Positions 1 to 5,420 of a DNA stretch of 5,806 nt are shown one piece after another. Under the pieces are notes generated by a model. It was not told where the DNA came from. It saw only the letters and a program-made list of their open reading frames with translations, and searched no databases. A program made the translations under genes and the position numbers. Every line of letters starts with the position of its first letter. Position 1 is the first letter of the stretch. The DNA comes from an uncultured Clostridia bacterium (GTDB lineage Bacteria > Bacillota > Clostridia > TANB77 > CAG-508): assembly GCA_934177555.1 (NCBI GenBank), contig CAKPPL010000074.1, positions 1 to 5,806 of the forward strand, given 5' to 3'.

Positions 1-452
1 TTCCAAGAGGTATGGCTGGTGGATACACAATGTATAAATCAGATGAAGACAAATATTATATTTCAAAAACAGAAATGGAAGAAAAACTAATAGCATTATT
101 AGGTGGACGTGCAGCTGAGAAATTAATACTAGATGATATTTCAACAGGAGCAAGTAATGATATAGAAGTAGCAACTAATATTGCAAAAGATATGATTACA
201 GTATATGGAATGAGTGATATAATAGGACCAATATCATTAAAAGATAATGATGGACAACTTGAATATCAAATGTTTGGAGACGATATGCAAGATGCAATAG
301 GAAAAGAAGTAAAAAGATTAATAGATACAGCTTACAGAAATGCACAAGAGATTTTAAAACAAAACATAGATACATTACATGCAATAGCTACTGAATTAAT
401 TGCAAAAGAAAAAATAAACGAAGAAGAATTTAACAAATTCTTTAGAAACTAG
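1..452 (+). CDS. ftsH: FtsH ATP-dependent zinc metalloprotease, C-terminal part (5' truncated by window)
   Basis: This is the C-terminal end of the membrane-anchored AAA+ protease FtsH, a hexamer that extracts and degrades misfolded membrane proteins and some regulators. The reading frame is open from base 3 (Pro-Arg-Gly) and ends with TAG at 450-452, leaving 149 codons. All of it belongs to the peptidase M41 domain: PRGMAGGYTM at the start, LLGGRAAE, then STGASNDIEVAT, whose Asp (codon 159-161) is the family's third zinc ligand, followed by VYGMSDIIGPISL. The helical tail ends INEEEFNKFFRN, with no long C-terminal extension. The AAA+ domain and the HExxH zinc motif lie upstream of the window. 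The next gene starts 26 bases after the stop with no terminator between, so co-transcription is likely. The family assignment is very secure; only the upstream part is unknown. Confidence 0.97.
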   Translation, partial: PRGMAGGYTMYKSDEDKYYISKTEMEEKLIALLGGRAAEKLILDDISTGASNDIEVATNIAKDMITVYGMSDIIGPISLKDNDGQLEYQMFGDDMQDAIGKEVKRLIDTAYRNAQEILKQNIDTLHAIATELIAKEKINEEEFNKFFRN

Positions 453-478
453 GTTTCTAGAAAGGAACGTGAGATAAA

Positions 479-1231
479 ATGGAAGATTTTGCTGAATATA
501 TATTAAATGAAAAAGATTTAATAACCAAAATAGAGATAATCTATTTTTTAGCACCTAAATTTTCAATAAATTTTGATAAATCAACAATATTTAAAACAGA
601 AATAGCAAGAATGTTTCTTAAATATTCAAAACCTAAAGTAGATGAAAACATTGTGTTAACAGCATGCTTATTGTGTAATTGTAAAAAAGTAGATGATTTA
701 CAAAAAATGGGTAAGATACAAACTTATGCAATAGAAGGTGCACAACATTTAAAAAAATTAGGATTTGACGAAAAATTTTGTAAAATATGTGAGGGTGTAA
801 ATAGATACAGTCAAATTAAGCAAAGAGAACCAGAAAGTGATATATTGGAATTAGTAGATCAATTTGGAGGAATGCTAATAGATAGACCAGAAAGAGTTGG
901 ATTTGCTCCAGATGAAGCATTAGTATTACTAGAACATCGTAATTTAAAATCTGAATACAATAGGTTTCTAGAAAGTTTTAGAGATTTTGTGCAAGATATG
1001 GAAAAGATAGAGATACAAGGAAGTGTTAATACAACAGTTTTTGCAAGATTGCAAAAACTAATGAGAGATTCAAAAAAAGTTCCTGACTTTGTAAAAATGA
1101 TAGTAGATGACTATAATAAAAATGTGGATGAAAAATTAGAAAAATTGATAAAACAATCAGAATTAAAACAAAAAAATATAGCAATGTTTAGTAGTGAAGT
1201 TGAAGAACGAATATTAAACCATGTGAAATAG
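479..1231 (+). CDS. Degenerate HD-GYP/HD-like domain protein, probably non-catalytic
   Basis: A soluble 250-aa protein with no signal peptide or membrane segment. I do not recognise it as a named family, but residues 60-140 align without gaps by eye to the HD-GYP/HDOD-like phosphohydrolase pattern. LLCNCKK (64-70) sits where LLHDIGK is expected, YAIEGA (83-88) where HPEIGA is expected, EGVNRY (105-110) where HHHERY is expected, and VDQFGGMLIDRPER (126-139) where ADVFDALTSDRPYR is expected. The metal ligands His, Asp, His and the His-His pair are therefore replaced by C66, N67, Y83 and E105-G106, while D127 and the DRP-R signature remain. The C-terminal 100 residues are helical and charged, with possible coiled coil near 215-235. 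I infer a fold kept for binding or scaffolding rather than hydrolysis. The ATG at 479 follows AAAGG (461-465) and GTGAG (469-473). It is 26 bases after ftsH and is separated by only 14 bases from the preferred start of the EndoQ-like gene, so the three probably form one operon. Confidence 0.72.
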   Translation: MEDFAEYILNEKDLITKIEIIYFLAPKFSINFDKSTIFKTEIARMFLKYSKPKVDENIVLTACLLCNCKKVDDLQKMGKIQTYAIEGAQHLKKLGFDEKFCKICEGVNRYSQIKQREPESDILELVDQFGGMLIDRPERVGFAPDEALVLLEHRNLKSEYNRFLESFRDFVQDMEKIEIQGSVNTTVFARLQKLMRDSKKVPDFVKMIVDDYNKNVDEKLEKLIKQSELKQKNIAMFSSEVEERILNHVK

Positions 1232-1236
1232 AGAGG
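1231..1236 (+). promoter_or_regulatory. Ribosome binding site that decides the EndoQ-like start
   Basis: GAGAGG overlaps the last base of the preceding stop codon. It directly abuts an in-frame ATG at 1237, which is too close for use, and lies 9 bases before the ATG at 1246, a normal spacing. This favours 1246 as the start. Confidence 0.65.
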
Positions 1237-1245
1237 ATGAAATAT

Positions 1246-2439
1246 ATGTATGAAGTATTTGCAGATTTACATGTTCATATAGGTAGAAGTGAATCAGGAA
1301 AGCCAATAAAAATAACAGCTGCCAGAAGTTTAAATTTTGCTAATATAGCAAAAGAATGTGCAGAAAGAAAAGGAATAAATATTGTAGGGATTATAGATTG
1401 TGCATCTCCATATGTAATAGAAGATATAGAGAAATTTCTAGAAACAGGAGATGCATATGAATTAGAAGATGGTGGAATTATTTATAAAGATAAAGTATGT
1501 ATTCTTTTAGGTAGTGAAGTTGAAACTTCAGAAAAAGGAAGAAATGGAAAATGTGGAAGTGCACACAATGTGTGTTTCTTTCCACATTTAAAAGACATAA
1601 AAAGTTTTTCAAATGAAATGAGCCATCATATTCATAATATAACATTAAGTACACAAAGATCAGATTTATCAGGATATGAGTTAATAGATATAGTAGAAAA
1701 ATATAATGGAATACTGATTCCAGCGCATATATTTACTCCATTTAAAAGTTATTATGGAAATTGTGCAGATAGATTAAAAGATATATTCAAAGAAAAATAT
1801 GATAAAATTTTTGCAGTAGAACTAGGTTTAAGCTCGGATACATATTTAGCAGATATGATTTCAGAATTAGAGAATAAAACTTTTGTTACAAATTCTGATG
1901 CACATTCTCTACCTAAAATAGCTAGAGAATATAATAAAATGCAAGTAGAAGATATTAGCTTTAAAGAAGTTGTAAAAGCATTAAAAAATGAAGATGGAAG
2001 AAAAATAATTGCAAATTATGGATTAGACCCAAAACTTGGAAAATATCATAGAACATATTGTGATAATTGTAATAAAACTATTGAAACAAAGGAACCTGTG
2101 GAAGTATGTCCAAATTGTGGAAGTACAAAAGTAACTTTTGGAGTTTTTGATAGAATAGAATTAATAAAAGATAAATCAACAACTAAAAGTCCAGAAAATA
2201 GACCACCATATATTTATCAAATACCATTGACTTTTATTCCTGGAGTTGGAGGAAAAACAATAGAAAAATTATTAGAGGCATTTAATACAGAAATGAATAT
2301 TTTACATAAATTATCAGAAGATGATATAGAAGCAGTTGTAGGAGAAAAAGTGGCTCATAATATAGAAAATGCTAGAAATGGAAATATGAAAGTTGCATCA
2401 GGTGGTGGAGGAAACTACGGAAAAATAAGTGCAAATTAA
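1246..2439 (+). CDS. Endonuclease Q-like PHP-domain protein (YqxK/TIGR00375 type)
   Basis: A 397-aa cytoplasmic protein with the three-part plan of endonuclease Q, which in characterised archaeal and Bacillus homologues nicks DNA 5' to deaminated bases (uracil, hypoxanthine) and abasic sites. The N-terminal PHP metallo-domain shows DLHVH (7-11), IIDCASP with D51, GSEVET with E91, SAHNVCFFP with H107, PAHIFTPF with H161 and NSDAHS with D218 and H220, so the metal-binding set looks intact. A zinc ribbon follows, with two CxxC pairs: C272/C275 and C288/C291. A helix-hairpin-helix, FIPGVGGKTIEKLL, begins near residue 330. The tail is glycine-rich and short. Numbering is from the ATG at 1246; an ATG at 1237 would add three residues but has its ribosome site too close. 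The gene sits 14 bases downstream of the degenerate HD protein and 71 bases upstream of spoIIM. The family call is firm; the deaminated-DNA substrate is inferred from homologues. Confidence 0.88.
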   Translation: MYEVFADLHVHIGRSESGKPIKITAARSLNFANIAKECAERKGINIVGIIDCASPYVIEDIEKFLETGDAYELEDGGIIYKDKVCILLGSEVETSEKGRNGKCGSAHNVCFFPHLKDIKSFSNEMSHHIHNITLSTQRSDLSGYELIDIVEKYNGILIPAHIFTPFKSYYGNCADRLKDIFKEKYDKIFAVELGLSSDTYLADMISELENKTFVTNSDAHSLPKIAREYNKMQVEDISFKEVVKALKNEDGRKIIANYGLDPKLGKYHRTYCDNCNKTIETKEPVEVCPNCGSTKVTFGVFDRIELIKDKSTTKSPENRPPYIYQIPLTFIPGVGGKTIEKLLEAFNTEMNILHKLSEDDIEAVVGEKVAHNIENARNGNMKVASGGGGNYGKISAN

Positions 2440-2460
2440 AAATATAAAGTTCTAAAAACA

Positions 2461-2503
2461 TCCTTATTGAATAGACATTATGTATAAGTTTATAAAATAA
2501 GGA
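2461..2503 (+). promoter_or_regulatory. Possible helix masking the spoIIM ribosome binding site
   Basis: TCCTTATT (2461-2468) is perfectly complementary to AATAAGGA (2496-2503), which contains most of the spoIIM Shine-Dalgarno sequence AAGGAG (2499-2504). The pairing is 8 bp with a 27-base loop, so it is weak on its own and could be fortuitous in AT-rich DNA. If it forms, it would lower translation of spoIIM from read-through transcripts. There is no U-tract, so it is not a terminator. Confidence 0.35.
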
Positions 2504-2510
2504 GAACAAA

Positions 2511-3140
2511 ATGCGAAAGAAGAAAAATGAACTTTTAGCAATTATTAAAGAAAATATAATTAATAATTATAAATCTTATTTAATAGTTCTTATAATATTT
2601 GCTGTTGGTGTATTTTTAGGAGTAATGATTTTAAATCAAACTGAAAAAAAGGAAGATATAGAAAAATATATAAATACATATATAGATGAAACTAAAAGTA
2701 TAGAAAATGGTAATTATTTAATAGAAGTAAAAAATGAGATAAAAAATAATATAATATTGGTATTTCTATTATGGTTTGCAGGAACAACAATAATTGGAAT
2801 TCCAATAGTTTTAGGGATAATATTAGCTAGAGGGTTTTGCTTAGGGTACACAATATCAGCATGTGTATATGTATTAGGAAAAATAAAAGGCTTAATATTT
2901 GTAATAATTACATTGTTTCTACAGAATATGATTTTTATACCAGCACTAATGGTATTAGGAGTAAGTAGTATAAAATTATATACATCAATAATTAAAGATA
3001 GAAGAAAAGAAAACATAAAAATCTCAATATTAAGACATAGTATTGTTTCAATTATAATAGCAATAATCCTAATTTTGGAAGCAATAATAAAGATAGAAAT
3101 ATCATACAAATTACTAGTAAATCTAGCAAAATATTTTTAG
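2511..3140 (+). CDS. spoIIM: Stage II sporulation protein M (SpoIIM family membrane protein)
   Basis: A 209-aa polytopic membrane protein of the SpoIIM family. In Bacillus SpoIIM works with SpoIID and SpoIIP in the complex that remodels septal peptidoglycan during engulfment of the forespore; it recruits the other two. Hydrophobic segments lie near residues 22-41, 81-104, 107-123, 127-150 and 173-193, consistent with five membrane passes. A basic N-terminus (MRKKK) precedes the first, and a charged loop (42-80) follows it. Family-typical stretches are LWFAGTTIIGIPIVLG (87-102), the ARGFCLGYT turn (106-114) and LQNMIFIPAL (137-146). Length is near the usual 200-215. The start is set by AAGGAG at 2499-2504, 6 bases before the ATG. 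xerD follows after 118 bases, the same neighbour order as in many Firmicutes. I saw no convincing sigma-E promoter in the 71-base gap upstream. SpoIIM-like proteins also occur in non-sporulating bacteria, so the gene alone does not prove sporulation. Confidence 0.9.
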   Translation: MRKKKNELLAIIKENIINNYKSYLIVLIIFAVGVFLGVMILNQTEKKEDIEKYINTYIDETKSIENGNYLIEVKNEIKNNIILVFLLWFAGTTIIGIPIVLGIILARGFCLGYTISACVYVLGKIKGLIFVIITLFLQNMIFIPALMVLGVSSIKLYTSIIKDRRKENIKISILRHSIVSIIIAIILILEAIIKIEISYKLLVNLAKYF

Positions 3141-3144
3141 AAAA

Positions 3145-3216
3145 TATGTAAAATCTATTTACTTTTTGTAGAAAGTTTGATATAACATAGAAAGTATATC
3201 AGTTATGTAAAATATA
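3145..3216 (+). repeat. Pair of 13-base near-identical direct repeats upstream of xerD
   Basis: TATGTAAAATCTA (3145-3157) and TATGTAAAATATA (3204-3216) agree at 12 of 13 bases and are 59 bases apart in the spoIIM-xerD gap. The second lies in the centre of the dyad at 3193-3224. The spacing and shared word could mark two binding sites for one protein. Confidence 0.4.
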
Positions 3217-3224
3217 CTGATATA
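3193..3224. repeat. Dyad in front of xerD: inverted repeat with dif-arm-like core
   Basis: TATATCAG (3195-3202) and CTGATATA (3217-3224) form a perfect 8-bp inverted repeat around a 14-base centre. An alternative pairing, AGTATAT (3193-3199) with ATATACT (3212-3218), overlaps it. The centre contains TTATGTAAAAT (3203-3213), which differs at one base from the XerD-side arm of the Bacillus dif site as I recall it (TTATGTAAACT). No U-tract follows, so it is not a terminator. It could be an operator, a recombinase-binding site or chance. Confidence 0.45.
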
Positions 3225-3244
3225 AGACAATTAAAATTAATCAT

Positions 3245-3253
3245 AGGTGGGGG
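3245..3253 (+). promoter_or_regulatory. Ribosome binding site that decides the xerD start
   Basis: AGGTGGGGG lies 5 bases before the ATG at 3259. An in-frame GTG at 3247 falls inside this element and would have no ribosome site of its own, so it is not taken as the start. Confidence 0.7.
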
Positions 3254-3258
3254 AAAAA

Positions 3259-4140
3259 ATGGAAGAACAATTAAACTTATTTTTTGGATTTTTAGAAAAT
3301 GACAAAAAAGTATCAAATAATACACTTCAATCTTATAAAAGGGATTTAAAGCAATTTGAAAAATATATAATAGACAATGGAAAAGATTACAGCAAAATTA
3401 CAGATGAAGATATAAAAAAATACATAGAACATATGCAAGAAATAGGAAAAAAGCCATCAACAATATCAAGAGGATTAGCATCAATTAGATCATTTTATCA
3501 ATATGAAGCTAAAAACAAAAGAGTAGAAGAAGACCCAACTGAAGGAATTCAATCACCTAAAATAGAAAAAAGAGTACCAAATGTACTAACATCAAAAGAA
3601 GTAGCATTATTATTAGAACAACCAAAAAACATAGATTTAAAAGGAATTCGTGATAAAGCAATGTTAGAATTTGCTTATGCAACAGGAATGAGAGTTACAG
3701 AAATAATTTCTTTAAATATAGAAGACGTTAATCTTGAACAAGGTTATGCAACATGCAGAAATGGAAAAAAAGAAAGAACAGTTCCAATAGGAAATATGTC
3801 ATTAAAAGCATTAAAAGAATATGTTCAAAATGCTAGAGGAATAATGATAAAAGACGAAGATGAAAAAGCATTATTTGTAAATGTTAATGGTCAAAGACTA
3901 ACAAGACAAGGTTTCTGGAAAATAATTAAATATTATAAAGAACAAGCACATATAGAAAAAGATATAACACCACATGTATTAAGACATTCATTTGCAACAC
4001 ATTTATTACAAAATGGTGCAGATTTAAAATCAATTCAAACAATGTTAGGACATTCAGATATTTTATCAACACAAATATATATGCAATTTCAAGATGAAAC
4101 ATTAAAAAATATTTATAAAAAAGCTCACCCAAGAGCATAA
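3259..4140 (+). CDS. xerD: Tyrosine recombinase XerD
   Basis: A 293-aa site-specific tyrosine recombinase, the usual length for XerC/XerD, which resolve chromosome dimers at dif; Bacillus XerD also unloads SMC near the terminus. The N-terminal SAM-like core-binding domain spans about residues 3-84 (NTLQSYKRDL, STISRGLASIRSFYQY). The catalytic domain has R145 in ATGMRVTEI, H239 and R242 in HVLRHSFATHLL, H265 in LGHSD, and the nucleophile Y274 in STQIYMQF. The beta-hairpin that carries the catalytic lysine reads RNGKKERTVP. Aligned to the usual GKGxKER, the lysine column is N168 and lysines occur at 170 and 171, so the catalytic lysine may be shifted. XerD rather than XerC is inferred from the position after spoIIM. 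The ATG at 3259 is chosen for its ribosome site. The gene ends four bases before a strong terminator and is the last gene of the plus-strand series. Confidence 0.93.
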   Translation: MEEQLNLFFGFLENDKKVSNNTLQSYKRDLKQFEKYIIDNGKDYSKITDEDIKKYIEHMQEIGKKPSTISRGLASIRSFYQYEAKNKRVEEDPTEGIQSPKIEKRVPNVLTSKEVALLLEQPKNIDLKGIRDKAMLEFAYATGMRVTEIISLNIEDVNLEQGYATCRNGKKERTVPIGNMSLKALKEYVQNARGIMIKDEDEKALFVNVNGQRLTRQGFWKIIKYYKEQAHIEKDITPHVLRHSFATHLLQNGADLKSIQTMLGHSDILSTQIYMQFQDETLKNIYKKAHPRA

Positions 4141-4143
4141 AAT

Positions 4144-4175
4144 AAGACTACAGGTTTTCTGTAGTCTTTTATTAT
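4144..4175 (+). terminator. Intrinsic terminator after xerD
   Basis: AAGACTACAG (4144-4153) pairs perfectly with CTGTAGTCTT (4159-4168) across a 5-base loop, followed by TTATTAT. The A-rich flank on the other side gives a weaker T-run on the minus strand, so it may also stop the convergent flavin-reductase-like gene ending at 4182. Confidence 0.92.
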
Positions 4176-4181
4176 GCATAA

Positions 4182-4679
4182 TTATTTTACAAAAATATTT
4201 TTGATTTCTGCAAAATATAATGTATGATAATCTTTATTTGGATAATTTTTTTCATCAATATTTGTATCTATAAAACATTCAGATAATAAATTTTGTTTGT
4301 ATAAATTTTTACAATTTATAATCATAGAAGCTTCTTCAAAAGATGGAATATTATTAATAAAAGATAAATGCAAACCAGATTTTGATATTTTATCTTCATT
4401 TTTACCTGATACACTTCCTAAATATGATAAAGTCTTTTTATAACTTTCATCAAAAAAGCTAAGAGAGAATTCATTTGTTTTATCAACAAATTCTTTTGTA
4501 TATCTTTGAGGACGTAAAACTATAAATGCAATATTTTTGTTCCACAAAAATCCAAAACCACCCCAAGAAGCAGTCATAGTATTTGTTTTTTCTCCATCAC
4601 TTGCTGTAATTAACATCCATTCTTTGCCAATTTTATTAAATGGATTTAATTTTAAATCATTAATATCAATTTCTTTCAT
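4182..4679 (-). CDS. Flavin reductase-like / flavoredoxin family FMN-binding protein
   Basis: A 165-aa cytoplasmic protein of the flavin-reductase-like (FMN-binding split barrel) family, to which flavoredoxins belong. These bind FMN and pass electrons in NAD(P)H- or ferredoxin-linked reactions; the partner cannot be told from sequence. It opens MKEIDINDLKLNPFNKIGKEWMLITA in the family's manner (given here in two overlapping parts: MKEIDINDLKLNPF and GKEWMLITA). The flavin-contact stretch follows: NTMTASWGGFGFLWNK (33-48), then VLRPQRYTKEF (54-64) and FSLSFF (71-76). A conserved-looking GSVSGKNEDK lies at 88-97. Length is near the normal 160-190. The ATG at 4679 is preceded by GAAGGG (4693-4688) at 8 bases. 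An ATG 63 bases further upstream is in frame but has no ribosome site, and the extra residues look non-coding. It is a single-gene unit, convergent with xerD and divergent from greA. Confidence 0.88.
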   Translation of the reverse strand: MKEIDINDLKLNPFNKIGKEWMLITASDGEKTNTMTASWGGFGFLWNKNIAFIVLRPQRYTKEFVDKTNEFSLSFFDESYKKTLSYLGSVSGKNEDKISKSGLHLSFINNIPSFEEASMIINCKNLYKQNLLSECFIDTNIDEKNYPNKDYHTLYFAEIKNIFVK

Positions 4680-4709
4680 AATATCAGCCCTTCTTTCTAA
4701 ATTTCTTTT

Positions 4710-4752
4710 ATTATAATATGTATAAATAAAAAAATAAAGCATAAAATGTCAA
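4710..4752 (-). promoter_or_regulatory. Candidate promoter for the flavin-reductase-like gene
   Basis: On the minus strand an exact TTGACA lies at 4752-4747, and an exact TATAAT at 4715-4710. They are too far apart to be one promoter. Either TTGACA pairs with a poor TATTTA-like -10 at 18 bases, or TATAAT works with a poor TTTATT -35 at 17 bases (4738-4733). A promoter somewhere here is likely; its exact boxes are not settled. Confidence 0.4.
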
Positions 4753-4782
4753 AAAAATTATTAAATATCAGTTATAAAATGC

Positions 4783-4814
4783 TTGACAAAAATGAAAAAA
4801 AAGAGTAATATAAT
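4783..4814 (+). promoter_or_regulatory. Sigma-A type promoter of greA
   Basis: An exact TTGACA -35 at 4783-4788 is followed, after 17 bases, by TAATAT (4806-4811), which overlaps an exact TATAAT (4809-4814) at 20-base spacing. Transcription would start near 4818-4821, giving a leader of about 75-78 bases before greA. Confidence 0.75.
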
Positions 4815-4841
4815 AGAGTTAATTACGAATATAGCATATCA

Positions 4842-4864
4842 AGCGACTTATTGTCGCTCTTTAT
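4842..4864 (+). promoter_or_regulatory. Leader hairpin of greA, possible weak attenuator
   Basis: AGCGAC (4842-4847) pairs with GTCGCT (4853-4858) across TTATT, then CTTTAT follows. The short GC-rich stem with a small T-run sits between the promoter and greA. It could pause or partly terminate RNA polymerase, or stabilise the 5' end. Confidence 0.5.
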
Positions 4865-4895
4865 GATATATATGATAATTGAAGGAGGCATAATT

Positions 4896-5372
4896 ATGGA
4901 TGAAAAAGAAGTAATATTAACACAAGAAGGATATGACAATATTGAAAAAGAATTAGAATATTTAAGAACAGAAAAAAGAGCTGAAATAGCAGAAAGAATA
5001 AAGGTTGCATTAGGCTTTGGAGATTTATCAGAAAATTCTGAATATGATGAAGCAAAAAATGCACAAGCTGAAAACGAAAATAAAATTGCAGAATTAGAAA
5101 ATAAAATCAGATATGCTAAAATCATAGATGAAAAAGATATTGATACTAAAACAGTTCAAATAGGAAATATAGTTAAATTACATGATATTGAATTTGATGA
5201 AGATGTTGAATATACTATAGTTGGTTCAACAGAAGTTGATTTAGCTGAGAACAAAATTTCTAATGAATCACCAATAGGAAAAGCTTTATTAGGTGCAAAA
5301 AAAGGAGCAGAAGTTGAAGTTGAAGCTCCAGTTGGAATTATTAAATATAAAATATTATCAATAAAAAAATAA
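4896..5372 (+). CDS. greA: Transcription elongation factor GreA
   Basis: A 158-aa GreA, the standard length. GreA inserts a coiled coil into the secondary channel of RNA polymerase and stimulates cleavage of backtracked RNA. The N-terminal coiled coil runs over residues 10-76. Its tip loop GDLSENSEY (42-50) carries the acidic pair D43 and E46, which place the catalytic magnesium. The linker precedes the C-terminal FKBP-like domain, with ISNESPIGKALLGAKKG (121-137) and the closing VGIIKYKILSIKK. All key positions look intact. The ATG at 4896 has an ideal AAGGAGG (4882-4888) 7 bases upstream; an in-frame ATG at 4851 lies in the leader hairpin and is rejected as the start. The gene has its own promoter and terminator and appears monocistronic. 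In many Clostridia lysS follows greA; here it does not. Confidence 0.97.
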   Translation: MDEKEVILTQEGYDNIEKELEYLRTEKRAEIAERIKVALGFGDLSENSEYDEAKNAQAENENKIAELENKIRYAKIIDEKDIDTKTVQIGNIVKLHDIEFDEDVEYTIVGSTEVDLAENKISNESPIGKALLGAKKGAEVEVEAPVGIIKYKILSIKK

Positions 5373-5376
5373 AGAT

Positions 5377-5409
5377 AAACAGTATAGTTTGAACTATGCT
5401 GTTTTTTTA
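5377..5409 (+). terminator. Intrinsic terminator after greA
   Basis: A stem of about 12 bp, ACAGTATAGT (5379-5388) with ACTATGCTGT (5393-5402), contains one G-T wobble and a TTGA loop, and runs into seven T residues (5402-5408). It begins five bases after the greA stop. Confidence 0.9.
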
Positions 5410-5415
5410 TATAAT
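5389..5415 (+). promoter_or_regulatory. Weak candidate promoter at the start of the structured element
   Basis: An exact TATAAT (5410-5415) lies 15 bases after TTGAAC (5389-5394), inside the greA terminator. Transcription would begin near 5422, where the structured element begins. The spacing is short and TATAAT is common in such AT-rich DNA, so the call is tentative. Confidence 0.25.
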
Positions 5416-5420
5416 TGCTA

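Noticed and set aside
196..384. Minus-strand open frame inside ftsH
   Set aside because: Antisense shadow of a well-conserved gene; composition is a low-complexity Leu/Phe/His run with no ribosome site.
450..1444. Repeat built on TTTCTAGAAA: an identical 15-mer at 450 and 961, and the core again at 1435
   Set aside because: The two inner copies encode ordinary Phe-Leu-Glu codons in different proteins and the core is a self-complementary word; chance is the simplest explanation.
2467..2496. TTGAAT with TATAAA as a sigma-A promoter for spoIIM
   Set aside because: The start would fall at or inside the ribosome binding site, leaving no usable leader.
2440..2510. Terminator between the EndoQ-like gene and spoIIM
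   Set aside because: No stem followed by a T-run is present; the only stem found ends at the ribosome site.
2714..3109. Minus-strand open frame of 131 codons inside spoIIM
   Set aside because: Its Ile-rich sequence mirrors the AT-rich membrane segments of spoIIM on the other strand; no ribosome site or family motif.
3926..4138. Minus-strand open frame at the end of xerD
   Set aside because: It overlaps the XerD catalytic core, which is clearly the coding strand.
4823..5125. Minus-strand open frame overlapping greA and its leader
   Set aside because: Ser/Phe-rich shadow of the GreA coiled coil; no promoter or ribosome site.
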